A DNA stretch of 64,000 nt from Streptomyces sp. SAI-135 (GCF_029893805.1 NZ_JARXYP010000002.1:7378001-7442000); one strand, 5' to 3'; positions 39,839 to 48,772 are shown, counted from the stretch's first letter. Translations and numbers: made by a program. Notes: a model not told the origin generated them from the sequence alone.

Positions 39839-41628
39839 GCCGCGGCCCCGAAAAGAAGAAGAAGCGGGACCTCGCCGGTGAGGCGTTCGCCGAGGGGATG
39901 CGGCTGCTCAAGGCCAACCCGGCCCTCGCGGCCGTCGAGTTCGACGTGTGCCGCAGGGAGGACTGCCGCTTCGCACCCCGCGACGGCCTCGTGGTGGTGG
40001 ACTCCGACGGGGACCTGCACGTCCACCCCCACCGCCTCGCCGAACCGGCCGCCTGGGCCTGGGCGCTGGCCCACGCCGTCCTCCACCTCGGCTTCGGACA
40101 CGTCCCCGCCGTGAAGGGCGAACGCACCCAGCCCGACCGCTTCGACCTCGCCGCCCGCTGTGTCGTCGTCAACCGCTTCCTGCTCGGCTTCACCGTCGGC
40201 CGGACCCCCGAGCACCTGCCCGCCTCCTACCCCGACGGCGACGAGGAGCAGCTCGCCGCCCGCTGGCGGCGCGACGGCATCCCCGCCGTCTACGAGCACT
40301 GCGGCACCGCGGGCCCCGAGCCCGACCAGCTGCTGCTGCGGTGGTCCGGCTGGTCCCAGCCCCCCGACTGGCAGCTGGCGTTCGCGACCGCCCTGACCCG
40401 GACCGTGTCCGCGGCGATGGACATGGCGGGCGGCCGCCGCGACTCCCTCGACGGCGAGCTGCCCGAGCGGCGTCCCTGGCAGCGGGCACTGAGCTGGTTC
40501 GTCTCCTCCTACCCGCTGCTCGGCGGCATCGCGGCCGGCATCACGCTGGTCGCCGACGCCGAACTCGCCCGCGCCCACGGCATATCGATCGCCGCCGTCG
40601 ACACCGAGGCCGCCGAGATCTACATCAACCCGCTGCGCCGCTTCGACGACGAGGAATGGCGGTTCGTCCTCGCCCACGAGATGCTGCACGCCGCCCTGCG
40701 CCACGGCGACCGCTGCGGCACCCGCGACCCCTACCTCTTCAACGTCGCCTGCGACTACGTCATCAACGGCTGGCTGAACGAGATGCAGATCGGCACCATG
40801 CCCGAGGGCCTGCTCCACGACCCCGGGCTCACCGGCCTGTCCGCCGAGGAGGTCTACGACCGCATCGCCGGCGACCTGCGCCGCATGCGCAGGCCGGCCA
40901 CCCTCCGCGGCAAGGGCGCCGGCGACATCCTGGGCGGTCCGCTCGGCTCGCCCCGCGACTACGTCGACCTCGACGAGTTCTACCGCCGCGGTCTCGCCCA
41001 GGGCCTGGACCTGCACCAGCGGCAGGAGCGCGGCTTCCTGCCCGGCGGCCTGGTCGAGGAGATCCGCGCCCTCAGCCACCCGCCGCTGCCGTGGGACGCC
41101 CGACTCGCCCGCTGGTTCGACGAGTTCGTGCCCAGCCCGCAGCCCGTGCGGTCCTACGCCCGACCCGCGCGCCGCCAGTCCTCCACCCCCGACATCCCGC
41201 GCGCCGGCCGGTACTTCCCGCCCGAGGAGATCGCCCGCTGCACCTTCGGCGTGGTCCTGGACACCTCCGGCTCGATGAACCGCACCCTGCTCGGCAAGGC
41301 CCTCGGCGCGATCGCCTCGTACGCCGAGGCCAGGGACGTCCCCGCCGCCCGGGTCGTGTTCTGCGACGCGGCCCCGCACGACGCCGGCTATCTGCCCGTC
41401 ACCGAAATCGCCGAGCGGGTCCGGGTGCACGGCCGCGGCGGCACCGTCCTGCAGCCCGGCATCGACCTGCTGCACCGCGCGGACGACTTCCCCGCGGGTG
41501 CGCCCGTGCTGGTGATCACCGACGGCTGGTGCGATGTGCTGCGGGTCCGGCGCGAGCACGCCTATCTGATCCCGCAGGGCGCCCGGCTGCCGTTCACCGC
41601 ACGGGGACCGGTCTTCCGCGTGAGCTGA
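39835..41628 (+). CDS. VWA-like/DUF2201 putative metallopeptidase-domain protein
   Basis: A 597-residue partner of the AAA ATPase. There are two histidine motifs, AHAVLHLGFGH (about 78-88) and the zincin-like VLAHEMLHAALRH (about 280-292), the latter matching the putative metallopeptidase region of DUF2201. The C-terminal VWA-like domain has the metal site VVLDTSGSMN (about 476-485). Such MoxR-VWA pairs serve as enzyme activation machines. GTG 39835 overlaps the AAA stop. The target enzyme is unknown; no obvious client enzyme lies beside it. Confidence 0.82.
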   Translation: MSRGPEKKKKRDLAGEAFAEGMRLLKANPALAAVEFDVCRREDCRFAPRDGLVVVDSDGDLHVHPHRLAEPAAWAWALAHAVLHLGFGHVPAVKGERTQPDRFDLAARCVVVNRFLLGFTVGRTPEHLPASYPDGDEEQLAARWRRDGIPAVYEHCGTAGPEPDQLLLRWSGWSQPPDWQLAFATALTRTVSAAMDMAGGRRDSLDGELPERRPWQRALSWFVSSYPLLGGIAAGITLVADAELARAHGISIAAVDTEAAEIYINPLRRFDDEEWRFVLAHEMLHAALRHGDRCGTRDPYLFNVACDYVINGWLNEMQIGTMPEGLLHDPGLTGLSAEEVYDRIAGDLRRMRRPATLRGKGAGDILGGPLGSPRDYVDLDEFYRRGLAQGLDLHQRQERGFLPGGLVEEIRALSHPPLPWDARLARWFDEFVPSPQPVRSYARPARRQSSTPDIPRAGRYFPPEEIARCTFGVVLDTSGSMNRTLLGKALGAIASYAEARDVPAARVVFCDAAPHDAGYLPVTEIAERVRVHGRGGTVLQPGIDLLHRADDFPAGAPVLVITDGWCDVLRVRREHAYLIPQGARLPFTARGPVFRVS

Positions 41629-41690
41629 GCCGTAGTGTGATCGGATGGATCCCGCACCCCCGTCCGCGGGACCACACGAAAGGACTGACC

Positions 41691-42119
41691 GTGGCTACCA
41701 CGCGCTCCGCACACACCGTCTGGGAAGGCAACCTCCTCGAGGGGAGCGGTGTCGTCAACTTCGACTCCTCCGGCGCCATCGAGGCCCAGCCGGTCACGTG
41801 GGCCTCACGCTCCCAGGACGCGAACGGCAAGACCAGCCCCGAGGAGCTGATCGCCGCCGCGCACTCCAGCTGCTTCTCCATGGCGCTGTCGCACGCCCTG
41901 AACGGCGCGGGCACCCCGCCCACCAAGCTCGTCACCTCGGCCGACGTCACCTTCCAGCCGGGCGAGGGCATCACGGGCATCCACCTCACCGTCGAGGGCA
42001 CCGTGCCGGGCCTGGACGAGGAGGGCTTCGCCGCGGCCGCCGCCGACGCCAAGACCAACTGCCCGGTCAGCCAGGCCCTGAAGTCGGTCCCGATCACGCT
42101 GGACGCGAAGCTGGCCTGA
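41691..42119 (+). CDS. OsmC-family peroxiredoxin
   Basis: A 142-residue OsmC/Ohr-type protein that reduces organic hydroperoxides. The two redox cysteines are visible in AAHSSCFSMALSHAL (near 60) and AKTNCPVSQALKSV (near 125). GAAAGGA precedes the GTG start at 41691. It lies 62 bases after the VWA gene with a hairpin behind it, so it is probably the last gene of its transcript or a separate unit. Confidence 0.88.
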   Translation: MATTRSAHTVWEGNLLEGSGVVNFDSSGAIEAQPVTWASRSQDANGKTSPEELIAAAHSSCFSMALSHALNGAGTPPTKLVTSADVTFQPGEGITGIHLTVEGTVPGLDEEGFAAAAADAKTNCPVSQALKSVPITLDAKLA

Positions 42120-42136
42120 CCCGAAGGCGCCCGACC

Positions 42137-42167
42137 GCGCAGGCCGCCTGTCCGGGGCGGCCTGCGC
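42137..42167 (+). terminator. 12-bp stem hairpin after the OsmC gene
   Basis: GCGCAGGCCGCC (42137-42148) pairs fully with GGCGGCCTGCGC (42156-42167) around a 7-base loop, 18 bases after the OsmC stop. No T-tract follows, which is common for Streptomyces terminators. Confidence 0.75.
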
Positions 42168-42213
42168 GCGGCGCGGTGCGGCGACGGATTCGGCCGGTGC
42201 GGGAGGAGACGCG

Positions 42214-43554
42214 ATGATTCCGGGAACGGCAGGCGGTACGGCGGCACTCGACTCCGGCACGCGTGCACTGACCCGTGTCGTCGTGCTGTTCAGCCTCACC
42301 GGCCGGCTGGAGGCGGCGCGCCCCGGGCTGGGCAGCCTCGTCGACACCTTCGACTTCGGCCGCTTCGCCCTGCACCTGACGTCCAGCGAGGGGGTGCTTC
42401 CCGTGCCGGTGCTCGTCGAGGACGTGCCGCCCGAGCAGCTGCGGCTGCCGCACGGCGATCACGGACTCGACCTCGCCACCGCCCAGATCGCCGTCCTCGC
42501 CACCCCCCGCGGGGACATCACCCTGGCCCTGGACTGCGGCTTCGCCGGACACACGCCGCCCGCCGCCCTCGCCGCCTGGCTCGCCGACAGCTGCTTCGAC
42601 CGGGACCGGATCACGCTCGGCCCCACGGCCCTGCTCGACGCCCTGAGCGGACGGCTCGCCCCGCGCGAACCGCTCGCCTTCGGCCAGAACGTCCACCAAC
42701 TCGTCTTTCCCGGCGGGGACCTGGAGAGCGACCTGCTGGACCCCGACGAGAGCCGCCTGCCCGCCCTGCTCAACGAGCTGGTGTACCGCGGCCGGCTCAC
42801 CGCCTCCGAGCCGCCCCACCTCAGGAGGAACGGCCGCACGCTCTCCGCGCACGGCCGCGGGGTCTCCGTCCACGCCGGCTGGGCCGGGCACGTGGAGAAC
42901 GGCCTGATCCTGGTCGCCGTGGGCATGATCTCCGCCCTCGCCGTCCTCCAGCGCACCAGGCTGGCCGCCTTCGAGACCATGCGCGCCAACGAACAGGCCT
43001 CGGCGAGCTCGCCCTACGAGATCCGTTCGCTGATCTCCCGGCTGTCGGCGGGGGTCAACGAGCTCCAACTCGACCTGGCCTTCGGTGTGGAGGCGTACGT
43101 CGACAGCCTGCTGATCCCGGAGATGGTCATGGAGGCCTTCCAGTCCTCCCTGCGCGACGCCTTCGGCATCCGGGACAGCCTGGACAACTCGGCCCGCATG
43201 GTGGAGCGGCTGACCTCCGTGATCAGCGCCCGCTCGGCGGCCCTGAACGCCGAGCTCTCGGAGCGCGACGACCGCAGGGACCGTACGGTCTCCGCGCTGG
43301 TGGCGATCGCCACGCTGATCGCGTTGCCGCCGACGCTCCTGCTCGCGTTCTTCGGCGCCAACGCCACGACCGTGAACGCCCACCGGTCCATCTTCGACGC
43401 GCGCTACCTCCCGGCGTACCTCCTGGCCTGGGTGCCCTTCCTCGTGCTCGCCGTGGTCGGCTACGTGCGGACGGCCCGCATCGGCCGGCGCTCCGGCTCG
43501 CTGCTGACCCCGCCCGCCCCGGTGCCCGCCCCGCGCCCGCCGTCCGGAAGCTGA
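42214..43554 (+). CDS. CorA-like divalent-cation transporter family protein
   Basis: A 446-residue protein whose C-terminus has the CorA pattern: a long charged helix (SLDNSARMVERLTSVISARS) leading into two membrane segments, ALVAIATLIALPPTLLLAFF and YLPAYLLAWVPFLVLAVVGY. The loop after the first helix is FFGANATTVN where magnesium channels have YGMNF, so the GMN selectivity motif is not conserved. It may move another cation or be a distant relative. GGGAGGAG precedes ATG 42214; the GDPD gene follows seven bases later. Confidence 0.75.
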   Translation: MIPGTAGGTAALDSGTRALTRVVVLFSLTGRLEAARPGLGSLVDTFDFGRFALHLTSSEGVLPVPVLVEDVPPEQLRLPHGDHGLDLATAQIAVLATPRGDITLALDCGFAGHTPPAALAAWLADSCFDRDRITLGPTALLDALSGRLAPREPLAFGQNVHQLVFPGGDLESDLLDPDESRLPALLNELVYRGRLTASEPPHLRRNGRTLSAHGRGVSVHAGWAGHVENGLILVAVGMISALAVLQRTRLAAFETMRANEQASASSPYEIRSLISRLSAGVNELQLDLAFGVEAYVDSLLIPEMVMEAFQSSLRDAFGIRDSLDNSARMVERLTSVISARSAALNAELSERDDRRDRTVSALVAIATLIALPPTLLLAFFGANATTVNAHRSIFDARYLPAYLLAWVPFLVLAVVGYVRTARIGRRSGSLLTPPAPVPAPRPPSGS

Positions 43555-43561
43555 CCGCCGT

Positions 43562-44320
43562 ATGCCCCGACGACCCGCCGTCTCCGCTCACCGCGGCGGA
43601 TCCGAGCGCGCCGGTCCGGCGACCCGGGAGGCGTACGAGGACGCGGTCCGGTCCGGCGCGGACTACGCCGAGTTCGACATCCGTCGTACGGCCGACGGCG
43701 TCTTCGTCGTCTACCACGACCCCCGCGTGGGGCCTGCCGGCCCCCTGACCGCCGAGATCACCCACGCCGAGCTCAGCGAGCGTGCCGGGTACGCGGTGCC
43801 GGCCGTCGACGAGGTCATGTCCCTGATCGCGGGGAGGCTGGTCGGGCACCTGGACCTGAAGGAGACCGGCTACGAGCGGGAGCTGATCGACCGTGCGATC
43901 GCCCTGCTGGGCGTGGACGGCTTCATCGCCACGACCCTGGAGGACCGCTCCGTCGCGGCGATCGCGCGGGCCTTCCCGCGGGTGCGTACGGCGTTGTCCC
44001 TGGGGCGGGACGGTCGGGAGATCGCCCGGTCCCGGCTGGCCGGTGTGCGGCTCAGCGAGCTCCTGCCGATGCGCCGGGTGCGCGCCTGCGGCGCGAGCGG
44101 GGTCGCCGTGCACCAGCGGCTCGCCCGGGCCAACGTGCTGCGCGAGGCGGTCCGGCACGACCTGTTCACCATGGTCTGGACGGTCAACGACGACCCCCTC
44201 ATGAGGGCGTTCCTCGACCATCCCCGCGTCGACGTGCTGGTCACCGACCGGCCGCGGCGGGCCGTCGCGCTCCGCGGGGGACCGCACGAGAGGCCCGAGC
44301 CGGGGTACTCGTCCCACTGA
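43562..44320 (+). CDS. glycerophosphodiester phosphodiesterase
   Basis: A 252-residue GDPD-family TIM barrel that would split glycerophosphodiesters into an alcohol and glycerol-3-phosphate. Catalytic His residues are in VSAHRGGSE and VVYHDPRV, metal ligands in YAEFDIRRTADG, and the late LFTMVWTVND and VDVLVTDRP are typical. The usual P-E-N/H-T after the first His reads GPATR, so one acidic ligand appears missing. ATG 43562 has CGGAAG upstream. It follows the CorA-like gene in one unit. Confidence 0.82.
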   Translation: MPRRPAVSAHRGGSERAGPATREAYEDAVRSGADYAEFDIRRTADGVFVVYHDPRVGPAGPLTAEITHAELSERAGYAVPAVDEVMSLIAGRLVGHLDLKETGYERELIDRAIALLGVDGFIATTLEDRSVAAIARAFPRVRTALSLGRDGREIARSRLAGVRLSELLPMRRVRACGASGVAVHQRLARANVLREAVRHDLFTMVWTVNDDPLMRAFLDHPRVDVLVTDRPRRAVALRGGPHERPEPGYSSH

Positions 44321-44338
44321 GCAGGGCCCACCCGCACC

Positions 44339-44359
44339 ATTGACAAGAGCGCACTCAAG
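44339..44359 (+). promoter_or_regulatory. HAIR-like operator/promoter of dnaK2 (HspR site)
   Basis: ATTGACA - 7 bases - ACTCAAG at 44339-44359. The HspR-binding HAIR consensus is CTTGAGT-N7-ACTCAAG: the right arm matches fully with the exact 7-base spacing, and the left arm keeps TTGA. TTGACA also looks like a -35 box. It lies 59 bases upstream of the dnaK start. Confidence 0.55.
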
Positions 44360-44418
44360 TTTTGTGCTGGAGTGGGGGAAGGCTCTCTGGTGGACATCCC
44401 TGGCGGAAGGGGACGGCG

Positions 44419-46278
44419 ATGGGACGTGCGGTCGGGATCGATCTCGGTACCACGAACTCGGTGGTGGCCGTGCTGGAGGGCGGTGAACCCACGGTGGTGG
44501 CCAACGCGGAGGGGGCCAGGACCACACCGTCGGTCGTGGCCTTCGCCAAGAACGGCGAGGTCCTGGTGGGCGAGGTCGCCAAGCGGCAGGCCGTGACCAA
44601 CGTCGAGCGCACCGCGCGCTCGGTGAAACGGCACATGGGCGACGGCAGCTGGCGCTTCCCGGACCAGGGTTCGGTCGACGGCACCCGGTACCGGGCGCAG
44701 GAGCTGTCCGCGCGGGTCCTGCAGAAGCTGAAGCGGGACGCCGAGTCCTATCTCGGCGAGGACGTCACCGAAGCCGTCATCACGGTGCCCGCCTACTTCG
44801 ACGACACCCAGCGCCAGGCCACCAAGGAGGCCGGGGAGATCGCCGGCCTCAACGTCCTGAGGATCATCAACGAGCCCACGGCGGCGGCGCTGGCGTACGG
44901 CCTCGACCGGGGCGAGGAGCAGACGGTCCTGGTCTTCGACCTCGGCGGCGGCACCTTCGACGTCTCCCTGCTGGAGATCGGCGACGGGGTCATCGAGGTC
45001 AAGGCGACCAACGGCGACACGCATCTGGGCGGCGACGACTGGGACCACCGGATCGTGGAGCACCTGGTCAAACGCTTCAAGGGGCAGTACGGCGTCGACC
45101 TCGGCAACGACAAGATGGCGCTGCAGCGGCTGCGCGAGGGGGCCGAGAAGGCGAAGATCGAGCTGTCGTCGTCCTCCGAGACCACGATCAACCTGCCCTA
45201 CATCACCGCCTCCGCCGAGGGCCCCCTGCACCTCGACGAGAAGCTGACCCGCGCGCAGTTCCAGGAACTCACCGCGGATCTGCTGGACCGCTGCAAGACC
45301 CCGTTCCACCAGGCGGTCAAGGACGCGGGCATCAAGCTGTCCGCGGTCGACCACGTGATCCTCGTCGGCGGTTCGACACGGATGCCCGCGGTGACCGAGC
45401 TGGTCAAGGAGCTCACCGGCAAGGACCCGCACAAGGGGGTCAACCCCGACGAGGTCGTGGCGGTCGGGGCGGCGCTCCAGGCGGGTGTCATCCGCGGTGA
45501 CGTGAAGGACGTGCTGCTGCTCGACGTGACCCCGCTGTCCCTGGGGATCGAGACCAAGGGCGGCATCATGACCAAGCTCATCGAGCGCAACACCACGATC
45601 CCCACCCGCCGTTCGGAGATCTTCACGACGGCCACCGACAACCAGCCCTCGGTGGGCATCCAGGTCTACCAGGGCGAACGCGAGATCGCCGCGTACAACA
45701 AGAAGCTCGGCGTCTTCGACCTCACGGGGCTGCCGCCGGCGCCCCGGGGCGTCCCCCAGATCGAGGTGGCCTTCGACATCGACGCCAACGGGATCATGCA
45801 TGTCTCGGCGAAGGACCTGGCGACCGGGCGCGAGCAGAAGATGACGGTGACCGGCGGATCGGCGCTCCCCAAGGACGACATCGACCGCATGATGCGGGAG
45901 GCCGAGCAGTACGCCGAGGAGGACCGGGGGCGCCGGGAGGCCGCCGAGACCCGCAACCAGGCCGAGCAACTCGTCTACCAGACCGAGAAGTTCGTCCGCG
46001 AGAACGGCGACAAGGTGCCCGCCGACACCAAGGCGGAGGTCGAGTCGGCGGTCGCCGAGCTGAAACGGCTCCTGGAGGAGAACGCCGACACGAACACGCT
46101 CCGGGGCGGTGTCGAGAAACTCGCCTCCGTCAGCCAGAAGATGGGCCAGGCGATGTACGCCCAGGCCCAGCAGCATTCCCCGCAGGACGAACCGGCCTCC
46201 CCGCCGCACGAGGAGGAGGGCGTGGTCGACGCGGAGATCGTGGACGACGAGAAGGACCACAAGGGCGGGGCTGCCTGA
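44419..46278 (+). CDS. dnaK: Hsp70 chaperone DnaK (second copy)
   Basis: A 619-residue DnaK. The ATPase domain opens GRAVGIDLGTTNSVVAVLEG, with VPAYFDDTQRQATKEAGEIA, VFDLGGGTFDVSLLEIGDG and VGGSTRMPAV; the substrate-binding domain follows from about 380 (LLLDVTPLSLGIETKGGIM), and the lid ends in an acidic EEEGVVDAEIVDDE tail. It refolds proteins with DnaJ and GrpE, but neither is adjacent, unlike in the main dnaK-grpE-dnaJ-hspR operon of Streptomyces. It is therefore probably a paralogue, regulated by HspR or stress through the upstream site. Confidence 0.92.
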   Translation: MGRAVGIDLGTTNSVVAVLEGGEPTVVANAEGARTTPSVVAFAKNGEVLVGEVAKRQAVTNVERTARSVKRHMGDGSWRFPDQGSVDGTRYRAQELSARVLQKLKRDAESYLGEDVTEAVITVPAYFDDTQRQATKEAGEIAGLNVLRIINEPTAAALAYGLDRGEEQTVLVFDLGGGTFDVSLLEIGDGVIEVKATNGDTHLGGDDWDHRIVEHLVKRFKGQYGVDLGNDKMALQRLREGAEKAKIELSSSSETTINLPYITASAEGPLHLDEKLTRAQFQELTADLLDRCKTPFHQAVKDAGIKLSAVDHVILVGGSTRMPAVTELVKELTGKDPHKGVNPDEVVAVGAALQAGVIRGDVKDVLLLDVTPLSLGIETKGGIMTKLIERNTTIPTRRSEIFTTATDNQPSVGIQVYQGEREIAAYNKKLGVFDLTGLPPAPRGVPQIEVAFDIDANGIMHVSAKDLATGREQKMTVTGGSALPKDDIDRMMREAEQYAEEDRGRREAAETRNQAEQLVYQTEKFVRENGDKVPADTKAEVESAVAELKRLLEENADTNTLRGGVEKLASVSQKMGQAMYAQAQQHSPQDEPASPPHEEEGVVDAEIVDDEKDHKGGAA

Positions 46279-46293
46279 GTCACACGTGTGTGG

Positions 46294-46788
46294 TCATGAG
46301 CGCTCCCGGGCCGGTGCGGTCGGCAGGGTGGCGCACACGGCGTCGAGAACGGTCGCGTACGGAGTGCCGAAGTCGGTGAGCCGGGAACGGAGTTGCTCCA
46401 GGCCGTCGCGGTGCTCGGTGAGCAGGCCGAGGTCCCCGGTGCGGGCCGCGAACTCCAGCACCGCGGGGAGGAAGTCCGGCAGTTCCTCACCGGTGAGCTC
46501 CAGCCCGGCGGCCCGGTAGACCGCCTTGAAGCGCACCAGCGACATCCCGCGCCGCCGGGTGCCGCCGTCCTGCCACCGGCTCAGGTACAGACTGTGCCGG
46601 TTCTCGCAGTCGAAGACCTGCACGTAGTGCGCGGCCAGCTCCCGCGCGGGCGTCACCGCCGCGTGGTCGACGAACTCCCTCAGCTGCGGGGCCGCTTCCC
46701 GCAGCAGCGGCAGCCGCGCACGGAAGTCGTCGTCGGGATACGTCAGGCAGAGCGCCGCCGCCTGGTAGAGCACTGCGTCCGAGGGCAT
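46294..46788 (-). CDS. narJ: nitrate reductase molybdenum-cofactor chaperone NarJ (orphan)
   Basis: A 164-residue NarJ/NarW-family protein: LYQAAALCLTYPDDDFRARL, then the central FDCENRHSLYLSRWQDGGTR and SLVRFKAVYRAAGLELTGEE-LPDFLPAVLEF pattern. NarJ binds apo-NarG and helps insert the molybdenum cofactor. The narG, narH and narI genes are absent here. The start overlaps the end of the narG/narH scar by TGATG. Without its client in the locus it may serve nitrate reductases elsewhere in the genome or be a relic. Confidence 0.85.
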   Translation of the reverse strand: MPSDAVLYQAAALCLTYPDDDFRARLPLLREAAPQLREFVDHAAVTPARELAAHYVQVFDCENRHSLYLSRWQDGGTRRRGMSLVRFKAVYRAAGLELTGEELPDFLPAVLEFAARTGDLGLLTEHRDGLEQLRSRLTDFGTPYATVLDAVCATLPTAPARERS

Positions 46789-46996
46789 CAGGCCTCCTCC
46801 GCGTCGTCCGGCTTGTCCGAGCGGCCCGTCCCCCCCGGTGCCGGGCCCGACCGCGTCGAGCTGGGAGACGGCCCGTGCGACAGGGGAGCCGTCGCCGGGC
46901 GGGGCGTCGGTGAGCCGCCCTGCCGGGCCGGAAGAACCGCCCGGCCCGCAGCAACGCCGCGCCGGGCTCCCTCGGCGGCATCCGGGTGTCGGTCAC
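46788..46996 (-). pseudogene. narG-narH deletion scar
   Basis: A GTG start at 46996 preceded by AAGGGAGCGCAC opens a frame with AALLRAGRFFRPGR, resembling the N-terminus of actinobacterial NarG. It does not continue into the rest of NarG. Another frame, shifted relative to the first, runs to a TGA that overlaps the narJ start exactly as narH does in intact narGHJI operons. The most economical reading is one deletion joining the beginning of narG to the end of narH and removing about 5 kb. The NarG similarity is judged by eye, and the NarH part is positional inference. Confidence 0.5.
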
Positions 46997-47078
46997 GTGC
47001 GCTCCCTTGCCTGCCCGCGGCTCGCTTCGAACCTAGGGCGGGGCGCGGGAGCGCACCCGTTCACGGCACCCGTACGGG

Positions 47079-47873
47079 TCAGACCTTGCGGGCGACCCCC
47101 GCGTACACCGGCACGATGCCCTCCGCCTGGGCCGCCACGTCCTCGGGAGCCGGACGCCAGCCCGACACCGGGATCACCCCGGGCCCGAGCAGCTCCAGAC
47201 CCTCGAAGAAGCGGGAGAACTCCGCGAGCGAGCGGGGGAAGAAGGGGGTGCCGCTGCGGCGGAACTGCTCGGCGGCCTTCTCGATGGCCGTGGGGCTCAG
47301 GTCGGGCGTGACCTGGGAGAGGATCAGGTAACTGCCCGGGGCGAGCGTGTCGACGTAGCGTGCGACGAGCCCGTACACGTCGTCGTCCAGGTAGTGGGTG
47401 AGCGCGACCAGGGACAGCGCGACGGGCTGCGTGAAGTCCAGGGACTCGCGCGCCCGGCCCAGCAGGGTGTCGATGTCACGGACGTCGGCCTCGACGTAGT
47501 CCGTGGCGCCCTCCGCGGACCCGTGCAGCAGCGCCTGCGCGTGCCGCAGCACGATCGGGTCGTTGTCCGCGTACACCACCTTCGCCTCGGGGGCGACGCC
47601 CTGTGCGACCTGGTGCAGGTTGGGCTCGGTGGGGATGCCCGTGCCGATGTCCAGGAACTGCCGTATCCCGGCCTCCGCGGCGGTGCGCACGGCCCTGGTC
47701 ATGAAGCGGCGGTTGGCGCGCGCCCCGCGCAGCACCGTGCCGTCCACCTCCAGGATCCGGCGCGCGAGCGCCTCGTCCACCGGGTAGTTGTCCTTGCCGC
47801 CCAGCCACCAGTCGTACACCCGCGCCGGGTGCGGGCGGCTCGTGTCGATTCTGGGCGCGTCGGATCCGGTCAT
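47079..47873 (-). CDS. DUF574-type SAM-dependent methyltransferase
   Basis: A 264-residue protein of the actinobacterial DUF574/Methyltransf_19 family: RPHPARVYDWWLGGKDNYPV at the N-terminus, motif I FLDIGTGIPTEPNLHQVAQ, VVYADNDPIVLRHAQALL, and the late GVIPVSGWRP. These enzymes are abundant in Streptomyces and their substrates are mostly unknown. GGGGAG lies 10 bases before ATG 47873. It follows the helix-turn-helix gene on the same strand by 35 bases. Confidence 0.87.
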   Translation of the reverse strand: MTGSDAPRIDTSRPHPARVYDWWLGGKDNYPVDEALARRILEVDGTVLRGARANRRFMTRAVRTAAEAGIRQFLDIGTGIPTEPNLHQVAQGVAPEAKVVYADNDPIVLRHAQALLHGSAEGATDYVEADVRDIDTLLGRARESLDFTQPVALSLVALTHYLDDDVYGLVARYVDTLAPGSYLILSQVTPDLSPTAIEKAAEQFRRSGTPFFPRSLAEFSRFFEGLELLGPGVIPVSGWRPAPEDVAAQAEGIVPVYAGVARKV

Positions 47874-47908
47874 GCGCGGTCTTCTCCCCTGTGTCGTGAT
47901 GCCTGTGC

Positions 47909-48772
47909 TCAGAAGTCCTCGCGGCGCTCCCGCAGCAGTTTCTTCGTGCGCTCGGCCGACGCGGCCCGCGCCGACATGTGGTCCAGGACCTCCAGGTGCG
48001 TGGCGACCTCCTGGCGGGAGTCGAGGTACAGCGCACCGGTCAGGTACTCGGTGAAGACCAGGTCGGGCAGCTCCGGCTCGGTGAAGCGGAACAGCGAGAA
48101 GGGTGCGTACGTCCCCGGGTGCGGGCCGTCCTCGAACTCGCAGACCTGGAGCGTGACCCGGTCGCGCTCGGCGAACTCCAGGAGTTTGTCGAGCTGTTCG
48201 CGCATCACCTCGGAACGGATGCTGACCGGGCGGCGCAGCACCGTCTCGTCCATGATCGCCCACAGATGGGGCGGGTTCGGGCGCTCCAGCAGCCGCTGCC
48301 TGGCCATGCGCAGCGACACGTGCCGCTCCAGCGCGTCCGGGCCCGCCTGCCCGATCGTCCCGGCCGTCATGACGGCACGCGCGTAGTCCTCGGTCTGGAG
48401 CAGACCGGGGACGAAGTGCGGCTCGTAGGAGCGGATGATCCCGGCCGCGCCCTCCAGGCTCACGTACAGGCTGAACCACTCGGGCAGCACATCGTGGAAC
48501 CGCTGCCACCAGCCCGGCTTGTTGGCCTCCTCGGCCAGCTGGACGAAGGCCTCGACCTGCTCCTCCGGCACCCCGTACGTCTCCAGGAGCACCTGGACAT
48601 ACGGGATCTTCAGTGCCACTTCGGCCATTTCCATGCGCCGCACGGTGGCGGGGGCCACTCGCAGTACCTGCGCGGCCTCCTCGCGCTTGAGGCCGGCCGC
48701 CTCCCGCAGTTCCTGAAGCCGTCTGCCGAGCACCACCTGGCCCACGGTCGGCGCAGGCCGCCGCTCACTCAC
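47909..48772 (-). CDS. XRE-family helix-turn-helix regulator with DUF5753
   Basis: A 287-residue regulator. An N-terminal helix-turn-helix (LGRRLQELREAAGLKREEAA then QVLRVAPATVRRMEMAEVAL) is followed by the DUF5753 ligand-like domain with IIRSYEPHFVPGLLQTEDYA and MDETVLRRPV. Such proteins often pair with a short DUF397 gene and act in Streptomyces development; here no DUF397 is present and a DUF574 methyltransferase follows instead. GTG start at 48772. Confidence 0.88.
   Translation of the reverse strand: MSERRPAPTVGQVVLGRRLQELREAAGLKREEAAQVLRVAPATVRRMEMAEVALKIPYVQVLLETYGVPEEQVEAFVQLAEEANKPGWWQRFHDVLPEWFSLYVSLEGAAGIIRSYEPHFVPGLLQTEDYARAVMTAGTIGQAGPDALERHVSLRMARQRLLERPNPPHLWAIMDETVLRRPVSIRSEVMREQLDKLLEFAERDRVTLQVCEFEDGPHPGTYAPFSLFRFTEPELPDLVFTEYLTGALYLDSRQEVATHLEVLDHMSARAASAERTKKLLRERREDF

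Noticed and set aside
46279..46293. CACACGTGTG palindrome between dnaK and narJ as a terminator or operator
   Set aside because: The stem is only five base pairs and no regulator site or T-tract supports it.
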